This document shows, piece by piece, positions 52,691 to 61,235 of a stretch of DNA of 64,000 nt. The notes below the pieces were generated by a model. It saw only the letters and a program-made list of their open reading frames with translations, had not been told where the DNA came from and ran no database searches. Each line of letters opens with the position of its first letter. Position 1 is the stretch's first letter. The DNA comes from Algoriphagus kandeliae (lineage in GTDB: Bacteria > Bacteroidota > Bacteroidia > Cytophagales > Cyclobacteriaceae): NCBI RefSeq assembly GCF_004571135.1, contig NZ_SPSB01000001.1, forward strand, positions 930,001 through 994,000, given 5' to 3'. A program made the position numbers and the translations under genes.

Positions 52691-53704
52691 TCAATACCAT
52701 TGACCTATCTTTCGATCCTGGAGTTTAAAAATTGAACTACCACGATATTCAATTCCATTGTGCATATGCTTCATCACTACCCCACAACCTTGGATTTTAC
52801 ATCGTTTTGTTCCAGGAATTCGAATGGCTAGCCCGATTTGCATAGCATATAAGCGCTGGTCAAGCTCCTGAAATTCAGAAAAATCTGAAGATGAATACGT
52901 AAATGATCTTAAGTCAACACCCCCTTTTAGAAATAACTTGGTGTATTCTGAAAAATCCCGTTCAAGTCGCAATCCCAAGCCAAAATAAGGATCTGCAACA
53001 GCTAATCTTGGCGTATAATTTCCATTTTGTGTAAGGGTCGGATCTACAAATTTTTTGATGGATAAATTTCCATATTCAGCTTCCAAAACTAGTCTCCAGG
53101 GATAAATTTGACGCACCCGCTGTCGAAGCTCAGACTGCATATATAAGTTTGCTGAAGCATATCGTCTATAGCGCCACTGAAGATATTTGGCTCTTCTATT
53201 TGCATCCCATAGTACAATCCCCAAAGTCCCATAGAATTTACTTGCTTGGTAAGATGCTCCTTCAAAAGGAAATTCAAAATTCCCTCCACGCATGGGACTG
53301 ATATTCCCCGATTCTATCCCATATCCTCCACCAATTGTAAATAGATTAAAGAGATTGATTCGAACTCCTGCATTCAGCACTGGAAAAACCCAATCCCCTC
53401 CTTTCATTTGAAGTGGGTTTTCCTCGGAAATATCTAATGGTTCATCGAAATTTTGGTATTGAAAAAGCGGATATAAGTCTGGATTTTCAGAAAAAAAACT
53501 TGTTCGGAATTCCTGATAGCCTCCCCCGGTTGATATTTCCAATGCAAATTGCTCTAAAACATTTCGATAAACATTACCAATGGAAGATTCACTTTTTGGA
53601 TTTTTTGCCTTCCGAGAAATTCCAAAAATATCTTCTTCCTGAGCGAAAGAAAAAGAAAGTACCATTATCGAAAGTCCTGTAAGGAAAAGTTTTTTGAAGG
53701 CCAT
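52691..53704 (-). CDS. Predicted outer-membrane barrel protein of unknown family
   Basis: 337 residues with a signal peptide ending near SFSFAQ. From about residue 50 the sequence alternates in the way of a small outer-membrane barrel, with many aromatic residues at strand ends (GTLGIVLWDANRRAKYLQWRYRRY, LFLKGGVDLRSFTYSSS). The last 45 residues, from CKIQGCGVVMKHMHNG, contain two cysteines four residues apart and look like a conserved tail rather than a strand. I do not recognise the family. It stands alone between gyrA and a small secreted-protein gene. Confidence 0.6.
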   Translation of the reverse strand: MAFKKLFLTGLSIMVLSFSFAQEEDIFGISRKAKNPKSESSIGNVYRNVLEQFALEISTGGGYQEFRTSFFSENPDLYPLFQYQNFDEPLDISEENPLQMKGGDWVFPVLNAGVRINLFNLFTIGGGYGIESGNISPMRGGNFEFPFEGASYQASKFYGTLGIVLWDANRRAKYLQWRYRRYASANLYMQSELRQRVRQIYPWRLVLEAEYGNLSIKKFVDPTLTQNGNYTPRLAVADPYFGLGLRLERDFSEYTKLFLKGGVDLRSFTYSSSDFSEFQELDQRLYAMQIGLAIRIPGTKRCKIQGCGVVMKHMHNGIEYRGSSIFKLQDRKIGQWY

Positions 53705-53743
53705 AACTTGATTAACGGAATGAAACTTTAATTAGTGTTGAAA

Positions 53744-53772
53744 TATAAAAAAAGCCTCCCTTAGGAGGCTTT
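53744..53772 (-). terminator. Terminator of the small secreted-protein gene
   Basis: Stem AAAGCCTCC (53751-53759) with GGAGGCTTT (53764-53772) and a CTTA loop. On the minus strand it is followed by a run of seven T. It lies 24 bases after the stop at 53797. Confidence 0.85.
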
Positions 53773-53796
53773 TATATGCGGGTATTTTTTAACAAA

Positions 53797-54309
53797 TTAT
53801 TTTCCGTCTTCAGAAGAACCATCTTCTTCTCCTTCTGAAGTTTGCTGCTTCAACTCTTCAATCAAGCTATCTAACTTTTCTTTTACGGAAGGATCCTCTT
53901 TTAATGCTCCTAACACTTTGTTATAAACAGAAACACTGATCACATCGCTATCGGTAATCAACCCTGTTTTATAATCTACAACACTTTGCTGAAGTGAACC
54001 TTGGAAATCCAAAATAGCCTGATAAGCGGCTTTTTCTTCATCAGTGATGTTGGCTTCAGTCATTTTAGCCTCATCGCCCCACGCTGCCTTAATCTCATTG
54101 TATCGAGCTCCTCCATCAATCACCTCATTTTTCAAAATCATATTCCGAAGCTCTTCGGTTTTCTGATCTACAAATTGAGAAGTCATCACTTCTACAGTTG
54201 CATATTGAGTTAATTCTTCATCGGTGACAGGTCCTTCAGTTGCTTCTTGAGCATAAGAAATCATCCCAAAGAAGGATAGAAATAAGGCGGAGAGCAATAG
54301 TTTTTTCAT
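53797..54309 (-). CDS. Small secreted protein, DUF4168-like
   Basis: 170 residues from the ATG at 54309 (the longer frame starts at a TTG; another ATG lies one codon upstream). A signal peptide, KKLLLSALFLSFFGMISYAQ, is followed by an all-helical mature part. It opens GPVTDEELTQYATVEV, a spacing reminiscent of DUF4168 proteins (ITDEEL... YA), and ends in a Ser/Glu-rich tail (EGEEDGSSEDGK). The assignment is tentative and the function unknown. It is an isolated gene between the barrel-protein gene and rpe. Confidence 0.55.
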   Translation of the reverse strand: MKKLLLSALFLSFFGMISYAQEATEGPVTDEELTQYATVEVMTSQFVDQKTEELRNMILKNEVIDGGARYNEIKAAWGDEAKMTEANITDEEKAAYQAILDFQGSLQQSVVDYKTGLITDSDVISVSVYNKVLGALKEDPSVKEKLDSLIEELKQQTSEGEEDGSSEDGK

Positions 54310-54424
54310 CATGATTAGTTTATTTGGTTCGTTACAAGATTGCAAAAAATAGAACCTTGGCTAAAAAATCAAGTAATTCCGCCTTATTTTGGATATTTTA
54401 TGACGAGCGGTAGAAAGCTGAAAA

Positions 54425-55075
54425 TCAGATAGCTTTTAATTCAGCAATTGTTTGGATTGGATCCACCGAATTGAAAACAAAGCTTCCAGCTACTAAAATA
54501 TCCGCACCTACTTCCTTCAATCGTGGGGCATTTTCAAGGTTCACCCCTCCATCTACTTCAATCAAAGTTTTGGCTCCTTTAGCAAGGATCAGTTCTTTTA
54601 ATCGAGTGATTTTTGAATAGGTGTTCTCTATAAACTTTTGCCCTCCAAATCCCGGATTCACAGACATTAGGCAGACTACATCCAATGATTCAATTGAGTC
54701 TTCTAACAAAGTCACTGAGGTATGCGGATTTAGGGTTACGCCTGCTTTCGCCCCCAAGGATTTGATAGACTGAATACTTCGATTTAAGTGCGAGCAAGCC
54801 TCTATATGAACTGAAATCACAGATGCCCCTGCATTTCTGAATGCCTCTAAATACAAATCAGGATTGGTTATCATCAAGTGAACATCCAAGGGCTTTTGCG
54901 CATGACGATATATCGCCTCGGTAACCGGGATTCCAAAGGAAATATTGGGAACAAATATTCCATCCATAATATCCACATGGATATAGTCGGCCTGAGATTT
55001 ATTCAATAATTCTACTTCAGATTGAAGGTTTGCAAAATCCGCAGCTAATATTGATGGAGCAACTTGAATAGGCAT
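54425..55075 (-). CDS. rpe: Ribulose-phosphate 3-epimerase
   Basis: 216 residues, a TIM-barrel enzyme of the pentose-phosphate pathway interconverting D-ribulose 5-phosphate and D-xylulose 5-phosphate. The catalytic segments are intact: VAPSILAADFANL (residues 5-17), YIHVDIMDGIFVPNISFG (metal-binding His and Asp), LDVHLMITNPD, VNPGFGGQKFI and the final EVDGGVN and VAGSFVF. The length is normal. It sits 38 bases downstream of the T9SS subtilase gene on the same strand, probably by chance rather than by function. Confidence 0.97.
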   Translation of the reverse strand: MPIQVAPSILAADFANLQSEVELLNKSQADYIHVDIMDGIFVPNISFGIPVTEAIYRHAQKPLDVHLMITNPDLYLEAFRNAGASVISVHIEACSHLNRSIQSIKSLGAKAGVTLNPHTSVTLLEDSIESLDVVCLMSVNPGFGGQKFIENTYSKITRLKELILAKGAKTLIEVDGGVNLENAPRLKEVGADILVAGSFVFNSVDPIQTIAELKAI

Positions 55076-55113
55076 ATTTTTAATCTTGAATTGAAAGGTA
55101 ATTTAGGCTTTGA

Positions 55114-56775
55114 TTAATAGCGAATTAATTTTTGTCGCTTTATATCGGATCCATCCTCCATTTGTATGATAAAGAAACCAGATGGAAGCCCCTCTATATT
55201 AACCTCAAATGGATCCTTATTTGAATTCCTCTTTAGTTGAAGATTCGAAATGGATTTTCCACTCATATCGAAAATGGTAAAACTTGCCTCCAAGTTTTTG
55301 CCAAAATGGATTTTTAAAGAATTCCCTGATATCGGATTCGGGTAAACTTTCCATACGAGTTCTTCCCCCTGCTCTTCTATTGAAAGAATTTCACCATAAA
55401 GTGCTTTATAAAAATCGGGGATACCATAACCTATCAAATTATCCGGATTATCATAATTGCTTGCACTCCGAAGAAGATTGTCTATTAATTCCGATCGAGT
55501 CCAATCAGGCCTGGCCTGCCACAATCCAGCCGCTAAAGCAACAATTTGCGGAGCGGCAAAAGAGGTTCCACTACCAGGCCCAATGCTTCCATTATTTCGA
55601 ATAAGTGAAACTCCATTCCCAAAAGCCGCCAAATCTGGTTTAATTCTTCCATCGCTAGTTGGTCCTCTTGAGCTGAAATTAGAAACTGCTAAATCTTGAT
55701 TTACGGATCCAATTGCCAAAACTTCAGGAGAATCAGAGGGAGCTACTAAACTCGGTTCACTTGGTCCATAATTACCTACACTATTAACTACTAGGATCCC
55801 TTTCTGAGAAGCGAAATTCGCAGCACGGGTTATAACAGTTGTTTTTCCATCCAAATCTTCAAAAGTGTAATTCATGGAAGGATCATCAAAATCAAAATAC
55901 CCCAAGGAACTATTGATAATATCCACCCCAATAGAGTCTGCATATTCCGCTGCTCTAAGCCAATTATATTCTTCAATCTTGTACTCTGTCAACAATTCCT
56001 CGGTCATAGCCAAGAAATATTCGGCATTGGGAGCCCCAGAAATATAGGCTTCCGCTTCCATGGCCCCTATTAGGGAAAGTACATTAGTACCATGTTGATA
56101 ATCTGTAAAAACATTCTCATTCCAAGGTCTGACAAAATCCTTCTGATCGATGATTTGACCATTATTGATCAGGTGAGAAAAAGCATTGATGGTATTCACA
56201 GCCGGAAAACCAACATCAAAAACAGCAATTCGAATTCCTTCCCCCTTAAAGCCTTCTTCATGCATTTTATCAATTCCTAGTAGGGAATTTTGAAAATCAG
56301 ATGGTAATTCTTCAGCAACCAATGTCCTGGCATTTGCTTTTTCCAATGGAAGGAATTTCTGAATCTTTGATTCAGATTCTGGAGTTCTAAGCCGCTCATT
56401 AGGTTGGGGATTATATCCTTTTCCCACCAACTCAACTCTATCCACAAAAGGCAGTTGCTCAATATTTTGGACAGCTTCCAAATCAGCAACAACCAATGAG
56501 GCATTCAACCATTTGGTTTGATATAAGATAGCGGTTGCATATTCTTTTACTTGTTCGACATAACCTTCTGAAACCGGCAAATCCGTGCTATCCGGTGAAA
56601 CATTTTCTTTTACTCTTCGCTGAAGAGCTCTTTCCGTTAAGAATTCAGAAGGCCTTTCTAGGCTAAAACTTGATTGGGGCTTGTATTTAAAAAAAACTGC
56701 ATAGCGATCCTGTGCTTGAGCAATTTGCCCTAAAAAAGAAAAAGAAATGAAGGCAAGAACCAAATATTTATACAT
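55114..56775 (-). CDS. S8 subtilisin-like serine protease with T9SS sorting domain
   Basis: 553 residues from the ATG at 56775 (the open frame begins at a TTG). A signal peptide (ending GQIAQAQ) is followed by a propeptide region (25-160). The catalytic triad is D187 in AVFDVGF, H228 in DYQHGTNV and S405 in GTSFAAPQ, with the oxyanion asparagine N335 in NSVGNYG. The C-terminal 85 residues (VYPNPISGNSLKI to RQKLIRY) form a type A T9SS sorting domain, so the protease is surface-exposed or released. The start overlaps the end of the preceding lipoprotein gene by eight bases, so the two are co-translated. Confidence 0.92.
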   Translation of the reverse strand: MYKYLVLAFISFSFLGQIAQAQDRYAVFFKYKPQSSFSLERPSEFLTERALQRRVKENVSPDSTDLPVSEGYVEQVKEYATAILYQTKWLNASLVVADLEAVQNIEQLPFVDRVELVGKGYNPQPNERLRTPESESKIQKFLPLEKANARTLVAEELPSDFQNSLLGIDKMHEEGFKGEGIRIAVFDVGFPAVNTINAFSHLINNGQIIDQKDFVRPWNENVFTDYQHGTNVLSLIGAMEAEAYISGAPNAEYFLAMTEELLTEYKIEEYNWLRAAEYADSIGVDIINSSLGYFDFDDPSMNYTFEDLDGKTTVITRAANFASQKGILVVNSVGNYGPSEPSLVAPSDSPEVLAIGSVNQDLAVSNFSSRGPTSDGRIKPDLAAFGNGVSLIRNNGSIGPGSGTSFAAPQIVALAAGLWQARPDWTRSELIDNLLRSASNYDNPDNLIGYGIPDFYKALYGEILSIEEQGEELVWKVYPNPISGNSLKIHFGKNLEASFTIFDMSGKSISNLQLKRNSNKDPFEVNIEGLPSGFFIIQMEDGSDIKRQKLIRY

Positions 56776-57442
56776 CCCCAAACTCAATCAATTTCATATA
56801 TGTCACCCTACCCGAGTCTATCAACTGATCGCCCAAGCAGTCGTTTCTCGAACAATAAGTTAACACTTCATAGTAGCGTTCTGTTAATCCGACATTTTCT
56901 TCGAAAACATCATATCGAATATCCCTAAAGGTAATCAAATCATCAGCATCTTCCTGAATCACCCGAACTGTTGAATTTCCAGAACTAGAAGGGTTTTCAA
57001 TTTTTAATTCAAATTCATCTAGGGAGGCATCCCGATATTTATTTCCATTCCAAATCACCCCTTCTTTGATTGGATAAACCAAAACAATCAGAGGCTGATT
57101 CTGAAGATTCATGATTAAGTTATTTTCCCTAATCACTAAGGTATATTCTACCTCAAGCTCCCAAATTTCATTATTCTCCGACTTATCTCTTCTAACAATA
57201 AAAACTTGCTCCCCAGCATCATTTACATAAACTGTTCGGATTTGGTCCCGATAAAAAAATGAATCATCCTCAAAATCATTTTCCCCAAAATAAATCCGCT
57301 CTTCCACTTCATAGGTCCAATAATTCCCAATCAGAAGCGGAAAAAAATCAAATGAATTAGTAGGAATAGGGTTTTCTATTTCCCGATCACATGAAAAGAG
57401 AAATAGGAAGGGAAAAAATAAAAAGAGTACTTGTTTTTTCAT
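56768..57442 (-). CDS. Lipoprotein of unknown function, coupled to the subtilase
   Basis: 224 residues. The signal peptide ends in a lipobox, FLFSC, with C18 as the modified cysteine, so the protein is anchored to a membrane leaflet. The mature part is beta-rich with a NYWTYEVEERIYFG segment typical of beta-sandwich surface proteins, and two cysteines (CSRNDC) near the C-terminus. I do not recognise the family. Its stop overlaps the protease start by eight bases, so a joint role (receptor, chaperone or inhibitor of the protease) is possible but unproven. Confidence 0.65.
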   Translation of the reverse strand: MKKQVLFLFFPFLFLFSCDREIENPIPTNSFDFFPLLIGNYWTYEVEERIYFGENDFEDDSFFYRDQIRTVYVNDAGEQVFIVRRDKSENNEIWELEVEYTLVIRENNLIMNLQNQPLIVLVYPIKEGVIWNGNKYRDASLDEFELKIENPSSSGNSTVRVIQEDADDLITFRDIRYDVFEENVGLTERYYEVLTYCSRNDCLGDQLIDSGRVTYMKLIEFGDV

Positions 57443-57563
57443 AAATCCTAGAAGCCTAAAATTAAGCTTTTTTTACCAAAAACAGCACTAAGAGAATTTC
57501 AGAACTATACGACATACTGGTAAAACAAGCACGAATGAGTAACTTCGCCCAAAATTCAATGGA

Positions 57564-58184
57564 ATGGCTTTAAGTACTTTTGTAAAGATAAGTGGTGTCA
57601 CAAATCTCAGTGATGCCCGCTACAGTTCTGGGATGTATGTGGATGTAATCGGGTTTTGCCTGGATGAAGCCTCTGAAAAGTTTGTTCCCCCTACTTTATT
57701 TTCAGAAATCACAGGTTGGGTTTCTGGATGTGATTTTTGTGCTGAATTTAAAGATGATGACTCACATGTTGTTTCTCAAAAACTAAGTAAATACCAGAAC
57801 ATCAGCTGGATTCAGCATAATCACCTTGATGTTTTATTAGAGTTTGCAGATCAGGGATACCAATTGATTTTTGAAGCACCTCTTCAAGAAATCAGACATA
57901 TTGAGGATGAAGTGGCTGAAAAAATCAAAACCAAAGGAATTCATTTATTACTGACAACTGATTCCGCAACTTTGGATGGAGATCAGCTGAAATCTGTAGC
58001 ACTGATAGCTAAAAAGGCTAAAGTCATTTTAGCTGGTGGAATTTCCCCTTTTAATGTAAAAAGCCTGATCAATGACTTGAATCTATTCGGAATTGCCCTT
58101 GAAGGCGGTGAAGAAATCAAGCCTGGATTAAAGGATTATGATGAATTAGCTGAGATTCTTGAAGAACTTGAAATCGAAGACTAA
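57564..58184 (+). CDS. TrpF-like (phosphoribosylanthranilate isomerase-fold) protein, active site degenerate
   Basis: 206 residues, the length of TrpF, and the (beta/alpha)8 pattern is clear: VKISGVTNLSDA at the start and ILAGGISPFNV near the end, followed by GLKDYDELAEIL. Both catalytic residues of TrpF are changed. The general base Cys of the KICGxT motif is Ser10 here, and the general acid Asp of the LLLDT strand corresponds to T131 in LLLTT. The DVNSGVE phosphate-loop region reads ALEGGEE. A tryptophan-synthesis role is therefore doubtful, and no trp gene is nearby. It is convergent with an aldo/keto reductase gene. Confidence 0.72.
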   Translation: MALSTFVKISGVTNLSDARYSSGMYVDVIGFCLDEASEKFVPPTLFSEITGWVSGCDFCAEFKDDDSHVVSQKLSKYQNISWIQHNHLDVLLEFADQGYQLIFEAPLQEIRHIEDEVAEKIKTKGIHLLLTTDSATLDGDQLKSVALIAKKAKVILAGGISPFNVKSLINDLNLFGIALEGGEEIKPGLKDYDELAEILEELEIED

Positions 58185-58204
58185 TTTCTATTTCAACTCA
58201 TCTC

Positions 58205-59152
58205 CTATTCCCAAAGATCGCTTAATTCATAAGGACTTTGCCCTTGAGTGAAAAAAGTACCATCCACAAAACGATGAGAAATACCAATGTCTCGTAATTC
58301 CATCATATCGTGATCGTCAAGTTTTAAATCAGCAGCTTTAAGATTCGCTATGATTCGGTCTTGATTGACTGATTTAGGGATTACCACGATATCGCGTGCC
58401 ACCGACCAAGCAATCAAAACTTGACCTTCTGAAACCCCATGTTTTCTGGCGATTTCTCGAACGACAGGGTTTGTCAAAAGTTTGGGGTCATTTTGATGTT
58501 TTTCTGCACGAGAATCTGGAGAACCAAGCGGACTATATGCAGTCAACAAGATGTGATGCTGCCTGCAGTATTCTACCAGTTTTTCTTGTGGCAGGAAGGG
58601 ATGCATCTCAATTTGGTTCATTTCAGGCACCTCCTCGTTCATCTTAATCAGTTCCAGTAGTTTGGTGCTATTAAAGTTAGATACTCCAATATGACGAGCT
58701 TTTCCAAGAGATTTTTGCTCCTGCATAGCTGACCAAGTTTGTGTCAAAGGGACATCCTCATACGTATAAAATTCTTCTCGATGGGTAGCAAAGCTGACCC
58801 CATGCTTGAATGAAATCGGCCAATGAATCAAATAAAGGTTTAAATAATCAACTCCCAAATCTTCCAAAGTCTTGTCCAAAGCAGGTCCTACATCCTCAAA
58901 ACGATGAGAATCATTCCATAGCTTGGAAGTCAAAAACACATCCGATCGCTGTACGATGCCGGCTCGAATGGCTTCAGCTAATCCTTCCCCCACTTCTTTT
59001 TCATTCCCATAGATAGCCGCACAGTCAATATGTCGGTATCCGGCTTCCAAAGCCCAATAAACGGCCTGTTTAACTTCCCCAGGTTTACTTTTCCAAGTTC
59101 CCAAACCCAAAATGGGCATTTTATCTCCGTTCCTAAAAATCACATTTTTCAT
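58205..59152 (-). CDS. Aldo/keto reductase
   Basis: 315 residues from the ATG at 59152; the frame extends to a TTG at 59281, but a GGAGG ribosome-binding site sits just upstream of 59152. The tetrad of the family is complete and at the textbook positions: D43, Y48, K77 and H110 (HIDCAAIYGN, LTSKLWN, YLIHWP). The NADPH-binding C-terminus shows VVIPKSVNQDRIIANL. The enzyme reduces an aldehyde or ketone with NADPH. It follows a PmoA-like gene on the same strand by about 100 bases. The physiological substrate is not evident. Confidence 0.92.
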   Translation of the reverse strand: MKNVIFRNGDKMPILGLGTWKSKPGEVKQAVYWALEAGYRHIDCAAIYGNEKEVGEGLAEAIRAGIVQRSDVFLTSKLWNDSHRFEDVGPALDKTLEDLGVDYLNLYLIHWPISFKHGVSFATHREEFYTYEDVPLTQTWSAMQEQKSLGKARHIGVSNFNSTKLLELIKMNEEVPEMNQIEMHPFLPQEKLVEYCRQHHILLTAYSPLGSPDSRAEKHQNDPKLLTNPVVREIARKHGVSEGQVLIAWSVARDIVVIPKSVNQDRIIANLKAADLKLDDHDMMELRDIGISHRFVDGTFFTQGQSPYELSDLWE

Positions 59153-59158
59153 CATATT

Positions 59159-59163
59159 CCTCC
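59159..59163 (-). promoter_or_regulatory. Strong ribosome-binding site that fixes the aldo/keto reductase start
   Basis: GGAGG on the minus strand lies six bases upstream of the ATG at 59152 (three bases before a second ATG at 59155). Such clear Shine-Dalgarno sequences are rare in this window, and it decides against the longer frame from 59281. Confidence 0.6.
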
Positions 59164-59253
59164 AATCGAAGTATTTTCTTTGAAATAAACGATTACAAAT
59201 CAAAAGGTCAATCAAAACCATGAATTTGGAATCAATCAAGACCCTAATTAACT

Positions 59254-60225
59254 CTATTTTTGACCCGAAAAGGTTTTCCAATATTCATCGGCTTCAGATA
59301 CCTCTAATATCCCATCAAAGACAATCAGCCGATATTGAAGTTGGTAAGTTTTTTCTGGCAAAATTTCCCAAGGATGAAACCGGGTCGGGGTAAAATTCAA
59401 AAAGACATTTTCAACCCCTTCATTAGAATCTTCCGGCCAAACACGTAGCGGTTCGGGATGCTCAAAGTTCTTAGGATGGCTTAATATCAACAATCCACTT
59501 GAGCCTTGGGGCGAATTAGATTTTCCATATACCAAAACCCATCGAGCCCTTGTTCCATCTGAATTTTCCCTCTGATTTCCTTCAGAAGTGAGGATTTTGC
59601 TGTTTTTCGGTCCCCATTCCTTTCTCGCCCGAAATGCAATGCCTCCTCCATAGCGGTAAGCTTCGAATAAAATTGGCGAATCCAATTGATTGGTAAATTC
59701 TGAAGTGTAATCTACTTGATATCGGTCCGATTGAAGAGCTTCCACTCGAATTCGAAGATTTTCCACCATGGCGATTTTTGGAGATGATTTTCCGGTAAAA
59801 TCAATGTGATTTTGTCGAACTGTGATTTCTGCTCCAAAAGAGTCGACTTTTGTGTCAAGTACCTGATCAAATTCCACGAGTCCTTTTACATCACCTAGGT
59901 TCCAAAAATCAACTTCCCTTCCTTCAATCTTCGTTTTTGTCCAAGGGCCCCATATCCCATAATGATGATAATGATCCGCAGGTTGAATTCTAGTCAATAT
60001 TTCTCCGCTAGTGGTCGCCAAGGGATGAATAAACCCAGATTTTGAAAATAAAGTATCAATTCCTAAAGGAATGGGTGCTTTGCTTTTTTGGTAGACCAAT
60101 ACTTGAACATCATTCATCAAAAAGTTAAAACTTGAATCATTTTCTACCAATTGGATCAATTGAGAGTACACAAGATTGGGAAGTGTCCAAAAAATGATCC
60201 CTAGGATAAATACTTTGAATCGCAT
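59254..60225 (-). CDS. PmoA-like (DUF6807-type) periplasmic protein
   Basis: 323 residues with a signal peptide (LPNLVYSQ). The conserved motifs of the PmoA-like family are present: GFIHPLATTSGEIL, DHYHHYGIWGPW and the strand EAYRYGGGIAFR, with the terminal region HPWEILPEKTYQLQYRLIVFDG. The family is named by weak similarity to a methane monooxygenase subunit and is common near sugar-utilisation genes in Bacteroidota; no activity is established. The divergent ThuA-type gene, 52 bases away, fits a carbohydrate or glycoside catabolic setting. Confidence 0.8.
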   Translation of the reverse strand: MRFKVFILGIIFWTLPNLVYSQLIQLVENDSSFNFLMNDVQVLVYQKSKAPIPLGIDTLFSKSGFIHPLATTSGEILTRIQPADHYHHYGIWGPWTKTKIEGREVDFWNLGDVKGLVEFDQVLDTKVDSFGAEITVRQNHIDFTGKSSPKIAMVENLRIRVEALQSDRYQVDYTSEFTNQLDSPILFEAYRYGGGIAFRARKEWGPKNSKILTSEGNQRENSDGTRARWVLVYGKSNSPQGSSGLLILSHPKNFEHPEPLRVWPEDSNEGVENVFLNFTPTRFHPWEILPEKTYQLQYRLIVFDGILEVSEADEYWKTFSGQK

Positions 60226-60277
60226 GGTTTTTTATTGAAATTGGAAGATTGTTGATCCACTGAAAAGCTACTAAACT

Positions 60278-61234
60278 TTGAGAACATTCAGAATTAAAAG
60301 CCTTCTTTACTTGACGATTTCCCTCGTCTTTTTGATCCTATCCGGAGCCCAGAATTCCTTTTCGCAGGACCTTCCTGAAATCCAATATGACGAAAAATGG
60401 AATCAAAAAATACAGCAGATCGCACCCAGCCAAACAAGATTCCCTTATTCGGCCAAGAAAAAGATTTTGGTCTTTTCTCTGCACACAGGGTTTGAGCATT
60501 GGGTGATTCCCCATACGGAAGAAATGATCAAAATTTTAGGTGAAAAGTCCGGTGCATTTGAAGTAACTGGAAGTAAGGATATCGAACTATTCGAATTGGA
60601 AAATCTAAAAGAATTTGATGCAATTGTCTTGAATAATACCTGTTCCAAGCCAGATCATCGAAATTTATTTTGGGATCAATTGAGTTTCGAATCCGATGAG
60701 GATTCCGTCATCTTGATGAAAAAGGCACTTCAACTAGAAAAAAACCTGATTGATTATGTGAAATCCGGAGGAGGGTTAATGGTTTTGCACGGCGGAATTA
60801 CAACCCAGAATAAATCTCAAGCATTCAGTGATTTGGTCGGTGGAAGTTTTGATTACCACCCACCGCAGCAATCTATTAACGTTCAGGTAGAGGATTCAAC
60901 TCACCCCTTGACTCAAGCCTTTTCTTCTGGGAGTTTCGTCCATGTGGATGAACCCTATTTTTACATGAATGCCTACGAAAAGATGGATTTCCGACCACTT
61001 TTATATTTCAATAATCAAGAAATCAAAAACCAACGCAAAGGAAAGGAAATGAGTAGCGGCAAAACTTACGCTGCCTGGATACGATCAGAGGGAAAGGGGA
61101 AGGTCTTTTATGCTGCACCTTCCCACAACGCCCAAAGCTTTGAAAACCCAGAATTGCTACAATTTTTCCTAGACGGACTTCAATATATAGTTGGAGATGT
61201 GGCTTGTGATGATTCTCCTATTCAGGAAAATTAA
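60278..61234 (+). CDS. ThuA-family protein, secreted
   Basis: 318 residues. The only usable start is a TTG at 60278: the frame has a stop at 60272 and no ATG precedes the signal peptide (IKSLLYLTISLVFLILS). The mature protein has the class I glutamine-amidotransferase-like fold of the ThuA family (ILVFSLHTGFEHW, IVLNNTCSK, YVKSGGGLMVLHGG, FVHVDEPYFYM). ThuA-like proteins occur in disaccharide and glycoside utilisation; the activity is not established. It is divergent from the PmoA-like gene and convergent with the FAD oxidoreductase gene by one base. Confidence 0.82.
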   Translation: MRTFRIKSLLYLTISLVFLILSGAQNSFSQDLPEIQYDEKWNQKIQQIAPSQTRFPYSAKKKILVFSLHTGFEHWVIPHTEEMIKILGEKSGAFEVTGSKDIELFELENLKEFDAIVLNNTCSKPDHRNLFWDQLSFESDEDSVILMKKALQLEKNLIDYVKSGGGLMVLHGGITTQNKSQAFSDLVGGSFDYHPPQQSINVQVEDSTHPLTQAFSSGSFVHVDEPYFYMNAYEKMDFRPLLYFNNQEIKNQRKGKEMSSGKTYAAWIRSEGKGKVFYAAPSHNAQSFENPELLQFFLDGLQYIVGDVACDDSPIQEN

Positions 61235-61235
61235 A

